Shown piece by piece: positions 7,880 to 15,643 of a stretch of 33,836 bases of DNA. This DNA comes from Pseudarthrobacter sp. C4D7. Lineage in GTDB: Bacteria > Actinomycetota > Actinomycetes > Actinomycetales > Micrococcaceae. The stretch covers positions 1 through 33,836 of the forward strand of contig NZ_JABFMW010000040.1 in NCBI RefSeq assembly GCF_013359725.1, written 5' to 3'. How positions within the stretch are numbered: the stretch's first letter is position 1; every line of letters starts with the position of its first letter. The translations under genes and the position numbers were made by a program. The notes below the pieces were generated by a model that was not told the origin of the DNA, ran no database searches, and saw nothing but the letters and a program-made list of their open reading frames with translations.

Positions 7880-8716
7880 CTAGCCGGAAGCGGCCTGCGG
7901 ATCCTCTTCGGCGACGGCGATGCTCCGCTCCTGCAGCAGGACTTCCAGCAGTTCGGCGACGTGGACCGGAGCCTCCACCCGGTACTGCGCCTGGGTAAAA
8001 TCGAGGCCCACCTTCACCCCTGCATCACCGGGCTCCAGCCGGCCGAAAGCGTCTTCGTCCGTGACGTCGTCGCCGGCGAACAACACCGCGGTGGCACCGG
8101 TGGCCTGCCGGAGGAAGGCCACGCCTTCGCCCTTGGAAGCATTGACCACCGAGGTCTCCAGGACGCGCTTGCCTTCTTTGAGGAAGACGCCCTTACGGTC
8201 CTGGAGCGCTGACCGGGCGGCCGCCACGGCGTCCTCTGCCACGTCATCCTCCGCCTGCCGGGTATGGAGGACGACGCCTGCTGGTTTGTATTCCAGCGAG
8301 GTGCCGGGAGCCTGCGCGACGATGTCCGCCAGCTCTGCCCGGACTTCCTCAAGGAGCGCCTTCTGGTCGTCGTCCAGGGCAAGTTCGGTAGAGCCTGGTC
8401 CCAGCCAGGCCTCGGCGCCGTGGCTGCCGATCAGTAGTGTGTCCACCGGCGGGGAGGCCACCTCGCGCAGGCTGGCGAGGGCGCGCCCGGAGATGAGGGC
8501 CGTCGTCGTGCGTGGCAGCACAGCGAGGCCGGCGAAAGCCGCAGCCGACCGGGGAAGCGGCCGGGCGTCCTGGGCCCGGTCCACAATGGGCGCCATGGTG
8601 CCGTCAAAATCCATGGCCACGAGCAGGTGCTCCGTGCCGGCAATCCGGCGCAGGGCGTCCCGGAGTTCGGGGGAGAGCGCCAGCGGCGCCTTGGTGCGGC
8701 GGCCCTCAGGAGTCAT
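7880..8716 (-). CDS. otsB: Trehalose-6-phosphate phosphatase OtsB
   Basis: 278 residues, a HAD-superfamily phosphatase that converts trehalose 6-phosphate to trehalose in the cytosol. Motif I is DFDGTMAP, with nucleophile D36 and acid D38. A Ser motif lies in LISGR. The late motif GDDVTDEDAF (215-224) supplies the Mg-binding acidic residues. Length and order fit the trehalose-phosphatase family. Its start overlaps the end of otsA by 11 bases, so synthase and phosphatase are co-transcribed and probably translationally coupled. An 8-bp hairpin (7866-7873 with 7893-7900) spans the stop codon; no T-run follows it. Confidence 0.93.
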   Translation of the reverse strand: MTPEGRRTKAPLALSPELRDALRRIAGTEHLLVAMDFDGTMAPIVDRAQDARPLPRSAAAFAGLAVLPRTTTALISGRALASLREVASPPVDTLLIGSHGAEAWLGPGSTELALDDDQKALLEEVRAELADIVAQAPGTSLEYKPAGVVLHTRQAEDDVAEDAVAAARSALQDRKGVFLKEGKRVLETSVVNASKGEGVAFLRQATGATAVLFAGDDVTDEDAFGRLEPGDAGVKVGLDFTQAQYRVEAPVHVAELLEVLLQERSIAVAEEDPQAASG

Positions 8717-10208
8717 CGCGGACCACCTTTTCGTTCAGTGCGCGCAGGAAGTCGGCGGACCAGTGGTCCACATCGTGGTCCAGGATCTGCTTGCGCATGG
8801 AGCGCATCCGGCGCGACGCTTCCCGCGGCGTCAGCTCGACGGCGGCCATGATGGTGTTCTTGAGGCCGTCAATGTCGTGCGGGTTGATCAGCAGCGCCTG
8901 CTTGAGCTGGTCGGCCGCCCCGGCGAACTCGCTCAGCACCAGGGCGCCGTCGTTGTTGTTGCGGGCGGTGACATATTCCTTGGCCACAAGGTTCATGCCG
9001 TCCCGCAGGGCGGTGACCAGCATGACGTCCGCGGCCAGGTACAGCGCCACCATCTCTTCCACGGGGTAGCTGTGGTGCAGGTAGCGGACGGCGGTGTTCT
9101 CCAGGGTGTCGTAGGTGCCGTTGATGTGGCCAACGGTGCCTTCCACTTCCTCGCGCAGGAGCCGGTACTGTTCCACCCGCTCCCGGCTGGGGGAGGCCAC
9201 CTGGATGAGGGTGGCATCGCCCACCGTCAGCCGGCCGTCCGCCAAAAGCTCCTCGAACGCCTTGAGCCGGTGGCGGATGCCCTTGGTGTAATCCAGCCGG
9301 TCCACGCCGAGCAGGATGGTCTTGGGGTTGCCAAGGTCCTGCCGGATCTGCCGGGCGCGTTCAATGATGTCCGGCCTGGCAGCGAGTTCGGTGATCTGCT
9401 TGACGTCGATGGAGATAGGGAAGGCCTGGGCCCTGGCGATGTGGGTCAACTGGCCGTTGTGGTCCTTGACGTGCACCTGCTGCTGCTTGACGCTGGCACC
9501 CAGGAAACGGCGGGCGGACCGCATGAAGTTTCCGGCGTCGCTGGGCCGCTGGAAACCCACCAGGTCTGCGCCCAGGAGCCCGTCGATGATGGCCTGGCGC
9601 CAGGGAAGCTGTGCGAAAATTTCCGGCGGCGGGAACGGGATGTGGTTGAAGAAGCCGATCCGGAGGTCAGGCCGTGCCTCGCGGAGCATCCGCGGCACCA
9701 GCTGCAGCTGGTAGTCCTGGACCCATACTGTGGCGCCCTGGTCGGCGTGGCGGACCACGGCGTCGGCGAACCGGCGGTTGACCTTGCGGTAGGCGTCCCA
9801 CCAGGTCCGGTGGAATTCCGGCGGGGCGATAACGTCGTGGTACAGCGGCCAGAGAGTGGCGTTGGAGAACCCCTCGTAGTACAGCTCCACGTCATCGGTG
9901 CTGAGCTGGACCGGGACCAGGTCCATGCCGCCGTGGCTGAAAGGCTTGACCGTCTCGTCCGGGGCGCCGTGCCAGCCAACCCAGGCGCCGTCCGTCTTGG
10001 TCATCATCGGTGCGAGGGCGGTGACCAGGCCGCCGGGTGAGCGGCGCCAGCCGGAGCCGTCGTCGCTGTCTTCCCCCTGTGCCACGCGGTCTACGGGCAG
10101 CCTGTTGGAGACCACCATGAAGTCGTACTTGGTATGGCCGGCGCGGCCGGAGCCGGAGCTGCCGGCCGTTGCTGTTCCGGCTGGTTTTTCCTGGACGGGT
10201 GTTTGCAT
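8706..10208 (-). CDS. otsA: Trehalose-6-phosphate synthase OtsA (GT20)
   Basis: 500 residues. It joins glucose from UDP-glucose (or another NDP-glucose) to glucose 6-phosphate, giving trehalose 6-phosphate for OtsB. GT20 signatures are clear: SNRLPVD (34-40), RSPGGLVTAL (56-65), VQDYQLQLVPRMLR, GFFNHIPFPPPEIF, DRLDYTKGIRHRLKAFE, and the nucleotide-sugar-binding LRDGMNLVAKEYV. The first 27 residues are Gly/Ser/Ala-rich and variable. ATG 10208 has AGGGGG six bases upstream. The 178-base gap to the divergent DsbA-like gene must hold its promoter. Trehalose serves as osmolyte and desiccation protectant and, in actinobacteria, as precursor of other glycans. Confidence 0.95.
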   Translation of the reverse strand: MQTPVQEKPAGTATAGSSGSGRAGHTKYDFMVVSNRLPVDRVAQGEDSDDGSGWRRSPGGLVTALAPMMTKTDGAWVGWHGAPDETVKPFSHGGMDLVPVQLSTDDVELYYEGFSNATLWPLYHDVIAPPEFHRTWWDAYRKVNRRFADAVVRHADQGATVWVQDYQLQLVPRMLREARPDLRIGFFNHIPFPPPEIFAQLPWRQAIIDGLLGADLVGFQRPSDAGNFMRSARRFLGASVKQQQVHVKDHNGQLTHIARAQAFPISIDVKQITELAARPDIIERARQIRQDLGNPKTILLGVDRLDYTKGIRHRLKAFEELLADGRLTVGDATLIQVASPSRERVEQYRLLREEVEGTVGHINGTYDTLENTAVRYLHHSYPVEEMVALYLAADVMLVTALRDGMNLVAKEYVTARNNNDGALVLSEFAGAADQLKQALLINPHDIDGLKNTIMAAVELTPREASRRMRSMRKQILDHDVDHWSADFLRALNEKVVRDDS

Positions 10209-10326
10209 TGCGGCCCCCTGGGGTTGCTTGTGCCTCTACGCCCACCCTAGCCGGGCGGAATGATCGGGGCTATTCGTCCGTTGGTCAACCCGGAGAATAG
10301 TTGAAACCGCAAGCTCTCAGCTTTCT

Positions 10327-10342
10327 CCCCTAAAATGTTGGG
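10327..10342 (+). promoter_or_regulatory. Possible -10 element of the DsbA-like gene
   Basis: TAAAAT at 10331-10336 matches the -10 consensus at 5 of 6 positions. It sits in the loop of a CCCC/GGGG inverted repeat, about 50 bases before the start of the DsbA-like gene. No good -35 lies at normal spacing, so this is weak. Confidence 0.25.
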
Positions 10343-10386
10343 GTGCCACCAAGTGGTCCCCCTTCGTCGACCGACCCAAGGAACTC

Positions 10387-11274
10387 ATGAGCCCCGCAAA
10401 CGAAGAACGTAAGTCCAAGGCTGAGCGAACCGCAGAGGCGCGGGAAAAAGCGCGCCTGATCCGCGAAGCGCAGGTAAAGAAGGACAAGCGCAACAAGCTC
10501 CTGATTGGCTGGGGCATCGTGGCGGCGGTGGTGGCCATCCTGGTGGTGGTGGCCCTGGTGGTCACCAACAGCCTCAAGCAGAATGCGCCGGTTGCGGACC
10601 AGGGCCCCGTTCCGGCCAACGCGAATGCGCATGGCGGCGTAACCCTGCTGGCCAACACTGACGTTGCCAAGACTGAACCGGCAACCGTTGACGCAGCCTC
10701 CCTGGGAGACGCGCCCAAGACACCGCCCGCAGAAGTAGTGGCTCCGGGCGCCGAGGCGGAGGCCGGCAAGCCGGTAAAGGTGGTCCTCTACGTCGACTTC
10801 ATCTGCCCCGTCTGCAAGAACTTCGAGGCACAGTACAACGACCAGCTCACCTCGCTGCGCAACGACGGAAAAATCACCGTCGAGTACCGGGCCCTCGGTT
10901 TCCTGGACAGCCGGTCCACCACCAACTACTCATCCCGCGCCGCCAACGCGGCCGCATGCGTGGTCAATGAGTCGCCGGAGAAGTACTCCGACTTCGTCAA
11001 CGCGCTGTTTGCCAAGCAGCCGGCAGAGGGCGGCGCAGGCCTCTCGGACAATGACCTGAAGAAGATGGCCTCGGACATGGGAGTCAACATCGACTCCTGT
11101 GTGGATGGCAAGACCTACCGCCCCTTCGTGAAGTTTACGACGAAGGAAGCCGCTGCCATCGGGGTGACCGGTACGCCCACCGTCTTCGTGGACGGCAAGC
11201 AGTGGGGCAAGGGAGACAGCGCCCAGACGCCGTTCCCGGACTTCCTGCAGGCAGCCATCACGGCGAAGGGCTAA
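10387..11274 (+). CDS. Membrane-anchored DsbA-like thiol oxidoreductase
   Basis: 295 residues. A charged Lys/Arg/Glu-rich cytoplasmic helix (1-37) is followed by one membrane segment (about 38-60) and an extracytoplasmic linker rich in Pro and Ala. A thioredoxin-fold (Thioredoxin_4/DsbA-like) domain spans about 128-293. The active site is CPVC (140-143), with the cis-Pro loop TGTPT (261-265). C191 and C238 could form a second disulfide, as in several actinobacterial homologues. It probably forms or reshuffles disulfides in exported proteins. AAGGAA precedes ATG 10387. The gene is divergent from otsA and is followed by a strong terminator, so it is monocistronic. No VKOR or DsbB partner is adjacent. 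Confidence 0.9.
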   Translation: MSPANEERKSKAERTAEAREKARLIREAQVKKDKRNKLLIGWGIVAAVVAILVVVALVVTNSLKQNAPVADQGPVPANANAHGGVTLLANTDVAKTEPATVDAASLGDAPKTPPAEVVAPGAEAEAGKPVKVVLYVDFICPVCKNFEAQYNDQLTSLRNDGKITVEYRALGFLDSRSTTNYSSRAANAAACVVNESPEKYSDFVNALFAKQPAEGGAGLSDNDLKKMASDMGVNIDSCVDGKTYRPFVKFTTKEAAAIGVTGTPTVFVDGKQWGKGDSAQTPFPDFLQAAITAKG

Positions 11275-11302
11275 GGCCCGGAGCCCAGGGCACAGAGCCC
11301 GC

Positions 11303-11343
11303 GCAAGGGCCCGCACCGGATCGTCTCCGGAGCGGGCCCTTGC
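11303..11343 (+). terminator. Terminator after the DsbA-like gene
   Basis: A 12-bp perfect stem GCAAGGGCCCGC/GCGGGCCCTTGC (11303-11314 with 11332-11343) with an inner CCGGA/TCCGG stem. It begins 29 bases after the stop codon. There is no clear T-run. Confidence 0.7.
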
Positions 11344-11370
11344 CGCGTCCGGGGGTGGCTCCGGCGCGTT

Positions 11371-11399
11371 TTTACGCCCGGCGGCAGTTGGGCTAACCT
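11371..11399 (+). promoter_or_regulatory. Possible promoter of tRNA-Thr
   Basis: TTTACG (11371-11376), a 17-base spacer, then TAACCT (11394-11399), about 38 bases before the mature tRNA. The match to sigma-70-type consensus is modest (4/6 and 3/6); spacing and position are good. Confidence 0.35.
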
Positions 11400-11437
11400 T
11401 ATCTAGCGCCTTCCGGGCGCACGCCCTCCAAGGGCAC

Positions 11438-11514
11438 GCCTCCTTAGCTCAGTTGGCCAGAGCACCGCTCTTGTAAAGCGGGGGTCGTCGGTTCGAATCC
11501 GACAGGGGGCTCCA
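11438..11514 (+). tRNA. tRNA-Thr (anticodon TGT)
   Basis: A complete cloverleaf. The acceptor GCCTCCT (11438-11444) pairs with AGGGGGC, leaving T as discriminator and an encoded CCA (11512-11514). The D-arm contains AGCTCAGTTGG. The anticodon stem CCGCT/AGCGG encloses the loop CTTGTAA, with anticodon TGT at 11472-11474. The T-arm carries GGTTCGAATCC. It reads ACA and, by wobble, ACG threonine codons. It stands alone between the DsbA-like gene and the ChaB-like gene. Confidence 0.96.
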
Positions 11515-11582
11515 CACCACCTCCGGGTCTAAGCTGGGTCCATCCGAATAATCAGCCTGCTGACTAAAGGAGGAGGGGTACC

Positions 11583-12008
11583 ATGCCCAAGACCGGCAAG
11601 AATGACCATGCCCGCAAGGACGAACTGCCGTCCACCCTGCAGCGGTCAGAGCAAAAAGCCCAGGACACGTTCGCGAAGACCTATGACTCTGCGATGGAGT
11701 CCTATGACAACGACGAAGAGCGCGCCGCCCGCGCAGCCTACGCCTCACTGAAGCACAGCTACGAGAAGGTGGGCGACCATTGGGAGCCCAAGGAAAAGCG
11801 CGGGCCCTCCGACAAACATGCGGAACAGGGCGTCCGGTCCAGTGAGCCCACTGCCGGAGGCGTGGACGCCAATGCCTCCAAGGAACACCTGTACAAGCTG
11901 GCCAAAGAAATGGACGTCAAGGGCCGGTCCACCATGGACAAAGACGAGTTGGTCCAGGCACTCCAGAAGGCCAACGACGCCGCCACCCGCAAAGCCCGCA
12001 GCAAATAG
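11583..12008 (+). CDS. ChaB-domain protein with C-terminal Rho_N/SAP-like motif
   Basis: 141 residues, very hydrophilic. The N-terminal part (about 13-70) matches the ChaB family: ELPSTLQRSEQKAQDTFAKT, then RAAYASLKHSYEKVGDHW. ChaB was named as a cation-transport regulator in E. coli, but most members are uncharacterised. After a Gly/Ser/Thr linker, residues 99-135 (SKEHLYKLAKEMDVKGRS, MDKDELVQAL) look like a Rho N-terminal/SAP-type helix-extended-loop-helix, a nucleic-acid-binding motif. AAAGGAGG lies about 9 bases before ATG 11583. EF-G2 starts 85 bases later on the same strand. I infer a nucleic-acid-associated or stress-related role; function is not established. Confidence 0.82.
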   Translation: MPKTGKNDHARKDELPSTLQRSEQKAQDTFAKTYDSAMESYDNDEERAARAAYASLKHSYEKVGDHWEPKEKRGPSDKHAEQGVRSSEPTAGGVDANASKEHLYKLAKEMDVKGRSTMDKDELVQALQKANDAATRKARSK

Positions 12009-12093
12009 CCTGCACTCTTGCCGTCCCGCCGTCCCAAGGTGTCGAATCAGAGGACACGTCCGGTCCGGTCGGCAATGACGCGAGGAGGTTCCA

Positions 12094-14265
12094 ATGTCGG
12101 TGAAGAGCGCCAAGGACTCAGCGCGGGCGGCGGGAGGCAGGAACGGGCCTGACTCCAGGCGGGCCGACCAATCCGCCGGCATCGCGGTGCAGGACCCGGC
12201 GGGGATCCGGAACGTGGCCCTGGTGGGCCACTCCGGCGCCGGAAAGACCATGCTGCTCGAGGCCCTGCTGGCGGCGAACGGCATGATCACCCGCAAGGGC
12301 ACCATTGCGGATGGTTCCACGGTCAGCGACTCGGACCCGGCGGCGGTGCACCAGCAGCGTTCGGTCACGGTGTCGCTGGTTCCGCTGCTGGTGGACGACG
12401 TCAAAGTGAACCTTCTCGACACACCCGGCTACCCCGACTTCATCGGGGAACTGCGGGCAGGGCTGAGGGCCTCGGATGGCGCCCTGTTTGTGGTCTCTGC
12501 CGTGGACGGCATCGATGCCACCACGACCGCCCTCTGGGGTGAGTGCGCGCACATGGGGCTGCCACGCGCCGTCGCCATCACCAGGGTGGACCACCCGCGG
12601 GCGGATTACGACGGCGCCCTGGCCGCCTGCCGGAAAGCGTTCGGCGACGGTGTCCTCCCGCTGTATGTTCCGGTGCCGGCCAACGGCGACGCGGCCGGCC
12701 TCCTGGGCCTGCTGTCACAGGAGGTCACTGACTACTCCTCCGGGGATCCAACACCCCAGGTCCGCCCGGCGGATCCGGAGGAACTTGCCGCCGCCGCGGC
12801 CGCGCGGGGCGCCCTGATCGAGGGCATCATCGCCGAAAGTGAAGACGAAACCCTGATGGACCGCTACCTGGGCGGGGAGGACATCGATACAGCAGTGCTG
12901 TCCGCCGACCTGGAAACCGCCGTCGCCCGGGGCTCGTTCCATCCTGTCCTGCCCACCTCCGCCGTCACGGGACTGGGTACCGCCGAACTGCTTGAGGTGC
13001 TGGTGCGTGCCTTTCCGCCTCCGTCCGAACGCGGCCTGCCGGCCGCGGCCGGCCTTGCGGGGGAGCCGGCGGGAAAGCTCTCCTGCGACCCCGACGGCCC
13101 GCTCGCCGCAGAGGTGGTGCGGACCTCCAACGATCCTTTCCTGGGCCGCGTTTGCCTGGTGCGGGTTTTCTCCGGAACCCTGCGGGAGGACAGCCCGGTC
13201 CACGTGGGCGGCCACGGACTGGCGGACCGCGGGCACCAGGACCATGACACCGACGAACGGGTCACCCACATCTACTCACCGCTGGGCGCCAGCCTGCGCC
13301 CGGTGCCCCATTGCGTGGCCGGGGACATGTGCGCGCTGGCGAAGCTGGGCAGCGCCGAAACCGGCGACACCATTTCCGCCAGGGAACGCCCGCTGCTGCT
13401 GGCCACGTGGGAGATGCCCGAACCGCTGCTGCCGGTCGCCGTGGAAGCGGACTCGCGCAGCGACGAAGATGCGCTCGCGCGCAGCCTGGGACGGATCGCC
13501 GCCGGGGACCCCACCTTGCGGGTGGACAGGAACGCTGAAACGCACCAGCTGGTGCTTTGGTGCATGGGGGAGGCGCACGCCGAGGTGGTCCTGGACCGGC
13601 TGCGGGAACAAGGCGTGAAGCTGCACACCGTGGATGTGGTCACACCCTTGCGGGAAACGTTTGCGGGTCCCGCCGCCGGCCACGGACGCCATGTCAAACA
13701 GTCGGGCGGCCACGGCCAGTACGCCGTATGCGACATCGACGTGGAGCCGCTGCAGCGCGGCGGCGGCTTCGAATTCGTGGACAGGACGGTGGGCGGAGTC
13801 ATCCCGGGAACGTTCATCCCGTCCATCGAAAAAGGCGTCCGGGCACAAATGGAGCGCGGGGTGGCTGCCGGGTTTCCCGTAGTGGACCTGCGCGTAACAC
13901 TCACCGGCGGCAAGGCCCACAGCGTGGATTCCTCGGACGCGGCCTTCCAGGCGGCAGGAGCACTGGCGCTCCGCGAAGCGGCAGCTGCAGGAAAGATCCA
14001 GCTCCTGGAACCGGTGTCCTCCGTGTCCATCACCGTGGCCGACGAACACGTGGGCACCGTGATGAGTGACTTGTCCAGCCGCCGCGGCCGCCTCACCGGC
14101 ACCACCTCCTCCGGCGAAGGACTGACGGAGATCGGCGCTGAGGTCCCCGACCAGGAACTCCTGCGCTACGCGGTGGAACTGCGGGCCCTGACGGCAGGGA
14201 CCGGCCGGTTCAGGCGCCGGTACCTGCGCCACGACCCTGTGCCGCCGACTTTCAGCCCGTCCTGA
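12094..14265 (+). CDS. fusA2: Elongation factor G-like protein EF-G2
   Basis: 723 residues with the full EF-G domain order: a GTPase domain (about 38-300), the beta-barrel domain II, and domains III-V at the C-terminus (KQSGGHGQYAVCDIDVEPL; SVDSSDAAFQAAGALALREA; SSRRGRLTGT). AGGAGG lies 5 bases before ATG. The first 37 residues are an extra polar extension. The GTPase motifs differ from canonical EF-G. The P-loop GHSGAGKT (45-52) is intact. G3 reads DTPGY (109-113), so Tyr replaces the catalytic His of DTPGH. G4 reads TRVD (163-166) instead of NKxD. These features fit the actinobacterial EF-G2 paralogue, whose mycobacterial member binds guanine nucleotides but was reported to lack ribosome-dependent GTPase activity. 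It is not the housekeeping translocase. An MFS gene follows after 36 bases. Confidence 0.92.
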   Translation: MSVKSAKDSARAAGGRNGPDSRRADQSAGIAVQDPAGIRNVALVGHSGAGKTMLLEALLAANGMITRKGTIADGSTVSDSDPAAVHQQRSVTVSLVPLLVDDVKVNLLDTPGYPDFIGELRAGLRASDGALFVVSAVDGIDATTTALWGECAHMGLPRAVAITRVDHPRADYDGALAACRKAFGDGVLPLYVPVPANGDAAGLLGLLSQEVTDYSSGDPTPQVRPADPEELAAAAAARGALIEGIIAESEDETLMDRYLGGEDIDTAVLSADLETAVARGSFHPVLPTSAVTGLGTAELLEVLVRAFPPPSERGLPAAAGLAGEPAGKLSCDPDGPLAAEVVRTSNDPFLGRVCLVRVFSGTLREDSPVHVGGHGLADRGHQDHDTDERVTHIYSPLGASLRPVPHCVAGDMCALAKLGSAETGDTISARERPLLLATWEMPEPLLPVAVEADSRSDEDALARSLGRIAAGDPTLRVDRNAETHQLVLWCMGEAHAEVVLDRLREQGVKLHTVDVVTPLRETFAGPAAGHGRHVKQSGGHGQYAVCDIDVEPLQRGGGFEFVDRTVGGVIPGTFIPSIEKGVRAQMERGVAAGFPVVDLRVTLTGGKAHSVDSSDAAFQAAGALALREAAAAGKIQLLEPVSSVSITVADEHVGTVMSDLSSRRGRLTGTTSSGEGLTEIGAEVPDQELLRYAVELRALTAGTGRFRRRYLRHDPVPPTFSPS

Positions 14266-14301
14266 CCGGGGCGGGAACAGCCTCCACGGAACGGCCCGCC
14301 G

Positions 14302-15552
14302 GTGAACGCCGCAGCACGAAAGATCCAGAACGTCTACCTGACGCTGACGCTGGGAAATACCCTTGCAGCGTCCTTCATCTGGGGAATCAACACGCTCTTC
14401 CTGCTCGACGCCGGGCTCAGCAACCTGGAGGCCTTTGCCGCCAACGCCTTTTTCACGGCAGGAATGGTGCTTTTCGAGGTGCCCACCGGGGTGGTGGCTG
14501 ACAGCTGGGGGCGCCGCATGTCCTTCCTGCTGGGTACCGTGACCCTGGCCGCGTCCACCTACCTGTACTACCTGCTGTGGCAGTTGTCCGCCCCCTTCTG
14601 GTGGTGGGCCGCGGTGTCCGCGTTGCTGGGCCTCGGCTTCACCTTCTTCTCCGGGGCGGTGGAGGCCTGGCTGGTGGATGCACTCCACCACACCGGCTAC
14701 GAAGGCGGCCTGGAAGCCGTCCTGGGGCGGGGGCAGATGGTGTCCGGAATTGCCATGCTGGCCGGATCAGTAGCCGGCGGAATCATTGCCCAGGCCACCA
14801 ACCTGGGCGTGCCGTTCCTGCTGCGGGTGGCGGTGCTGGTGGCGATGTTCGTTGTCGCCTTCCTGCTGATGCACGACGTCGGCTTCACCCCGGAGCGGTC
14901 GGCGCACCCGCTGCAGGCCACGCGGGCAGTCCTGCAGGCCTCGGTGGACGGCGGGCTGAGGAACCCTCCGGTGCGGTTCATGATGCTGGCCGCACCGTTC
15001 ACGGAAGGGGTGGGATTCTATGTTTTCTACGCCCTCCAGCCCTATCTGCTGCAACTTTTCGGAGACCCCAAGGCATACGCCATCGCAGGCCTGGCGGCAG
15101 CCATCGTGGCGGGTGCGGACATTGTGGGCGGCTGGCTCGCCCCGCTGGTCCGCAAACTGGTCCGGCGGCGCACCACGGTGCTGATCGCCTCCACGATTGC
15201 CAGCTCAGCGGTCCTGGTGGCGCTCCTGGCGACCCGCATCTTCTGGCTGGCCCTGGTACTCCTGGCTGTCTGGGCGGTGGTGGCGTCCGCCGGCACGCCC
15301 GTGCGCCAGGCATACCTCAACGACATGATCGCCTCGAAGCAGCGGGCCACCGTCCTCAGTTTTGCCTCACTCATGGGGTCCAGCGGGGGAGTGGTGGTCC
15401 AGCCGCTGCTCGGCAGGGCGGCCGACCTCTACGGCTACCCGGCCTCGCTCGCCCTGGGCGGGGCGGTGCAATTGCTGGCCGCGCCCTTCATCATGCTCAG
15501 CCGGCGCCGGCGCCCGCCCGCCGATGTTGCCACCGGTTTGGCCGCCCACTGA
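14302..15552 (+). CDS. MFS transporter, 12-TM type, substrate unknown
   Basis: 416 residues with about twelve hydrophobic segments. The loop 2-3 signature of the major facilitator superfamily is GVVADSWGRR (residues 63-72), and the central cytoplasmic loop lies near residue 200 (FTPERSAHPLQATRAV). The C-terminus is a short Arg-rich tail. It is probably a proton-coupled exporter, but no substrate can be read. GTG 14302 is the start; the only ribosome-binding-like sequence (ACGGAAC) is weak and about 12 bases upstream. It lies 36 bases after EF-G2 and may depend on that transcript. A strong bidirectional terminator follows. Confidence 0.85.
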   Translation: MNAAARKIQNVYLTLTLGNTLAASFIWGINTLFLLDAGLSNLEAFAANAFFTAGMVLFEVPTGVVADSWGRRMSFLLGTVTLAASTYLYYLLWQLSAPFWWWAAVSALLGLGFTFFSGAVEAWLVDALHHTGYEGGLEAVLGRGQMVSGIAMLAGSVAGGIIAQATNLGVPFLLRVAVLVAMFVVAFLLMHDVGFTPERSAHPLQATRAVLQASVDGGLRNPPVRFMMLAAPFTEGVGFYVFYALQPYLLQLFGDPKAYAIAGLAAAIVAGADIVGGWLAPLVRKLVRRRTTVLIASTIASSAVLVALLATRIFWLALVLLAVWAVVASAGTPVRQAYLNDMIASKQRATVLSFASLMGSSGGVVVQPLLGRAADLYGYPASLALGGAVQLLAAPFIMLSRRRRPPADVATGLAAH

Positions 15553-15577
15553 GGAGAGTCTTCCACCGCCGAACGAC

Positions 15578-15625
15578 GCGAAGGCCCCCGCTGCTGGACG
15601 TGGTCCAGGCAGCGGGGGCCTTCGC
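15578..15625. terminator. Bidirectional terminator between MFS gene and mmsB
   Basis: A perfect 17-bp stem (15578-15594 with 15609-15625) capped by an inner TGGAC/GTCCA stem. It lies between two convergent genes (stops at 15552 and 15644) and can serve both strands; TTG follows on the plus strand and GTCGTTC on the minus strand. Confidence 0.8.
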
Positions 15626-15643
15626 TTGTGCAGGTGGGGCGTC

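Noticed and set aside
6307..7998. A 563-codon plus-strand frame opposite the sugar-ABC ATPase.
   Set aside because: It crosses two hairpins and a non-coding gap, and its product is the antisense shadow of a complete ATPase.
7920..10040. A 706-codon open frame on the plus strand opposite otsA and otsB.
   Set aside because: The product is low-complexity and unrelated to any family, while the minus strand encodes complete OtsA and OtsB with all catalytic motifs. Long antisense frames are common in GC-rich DNA.
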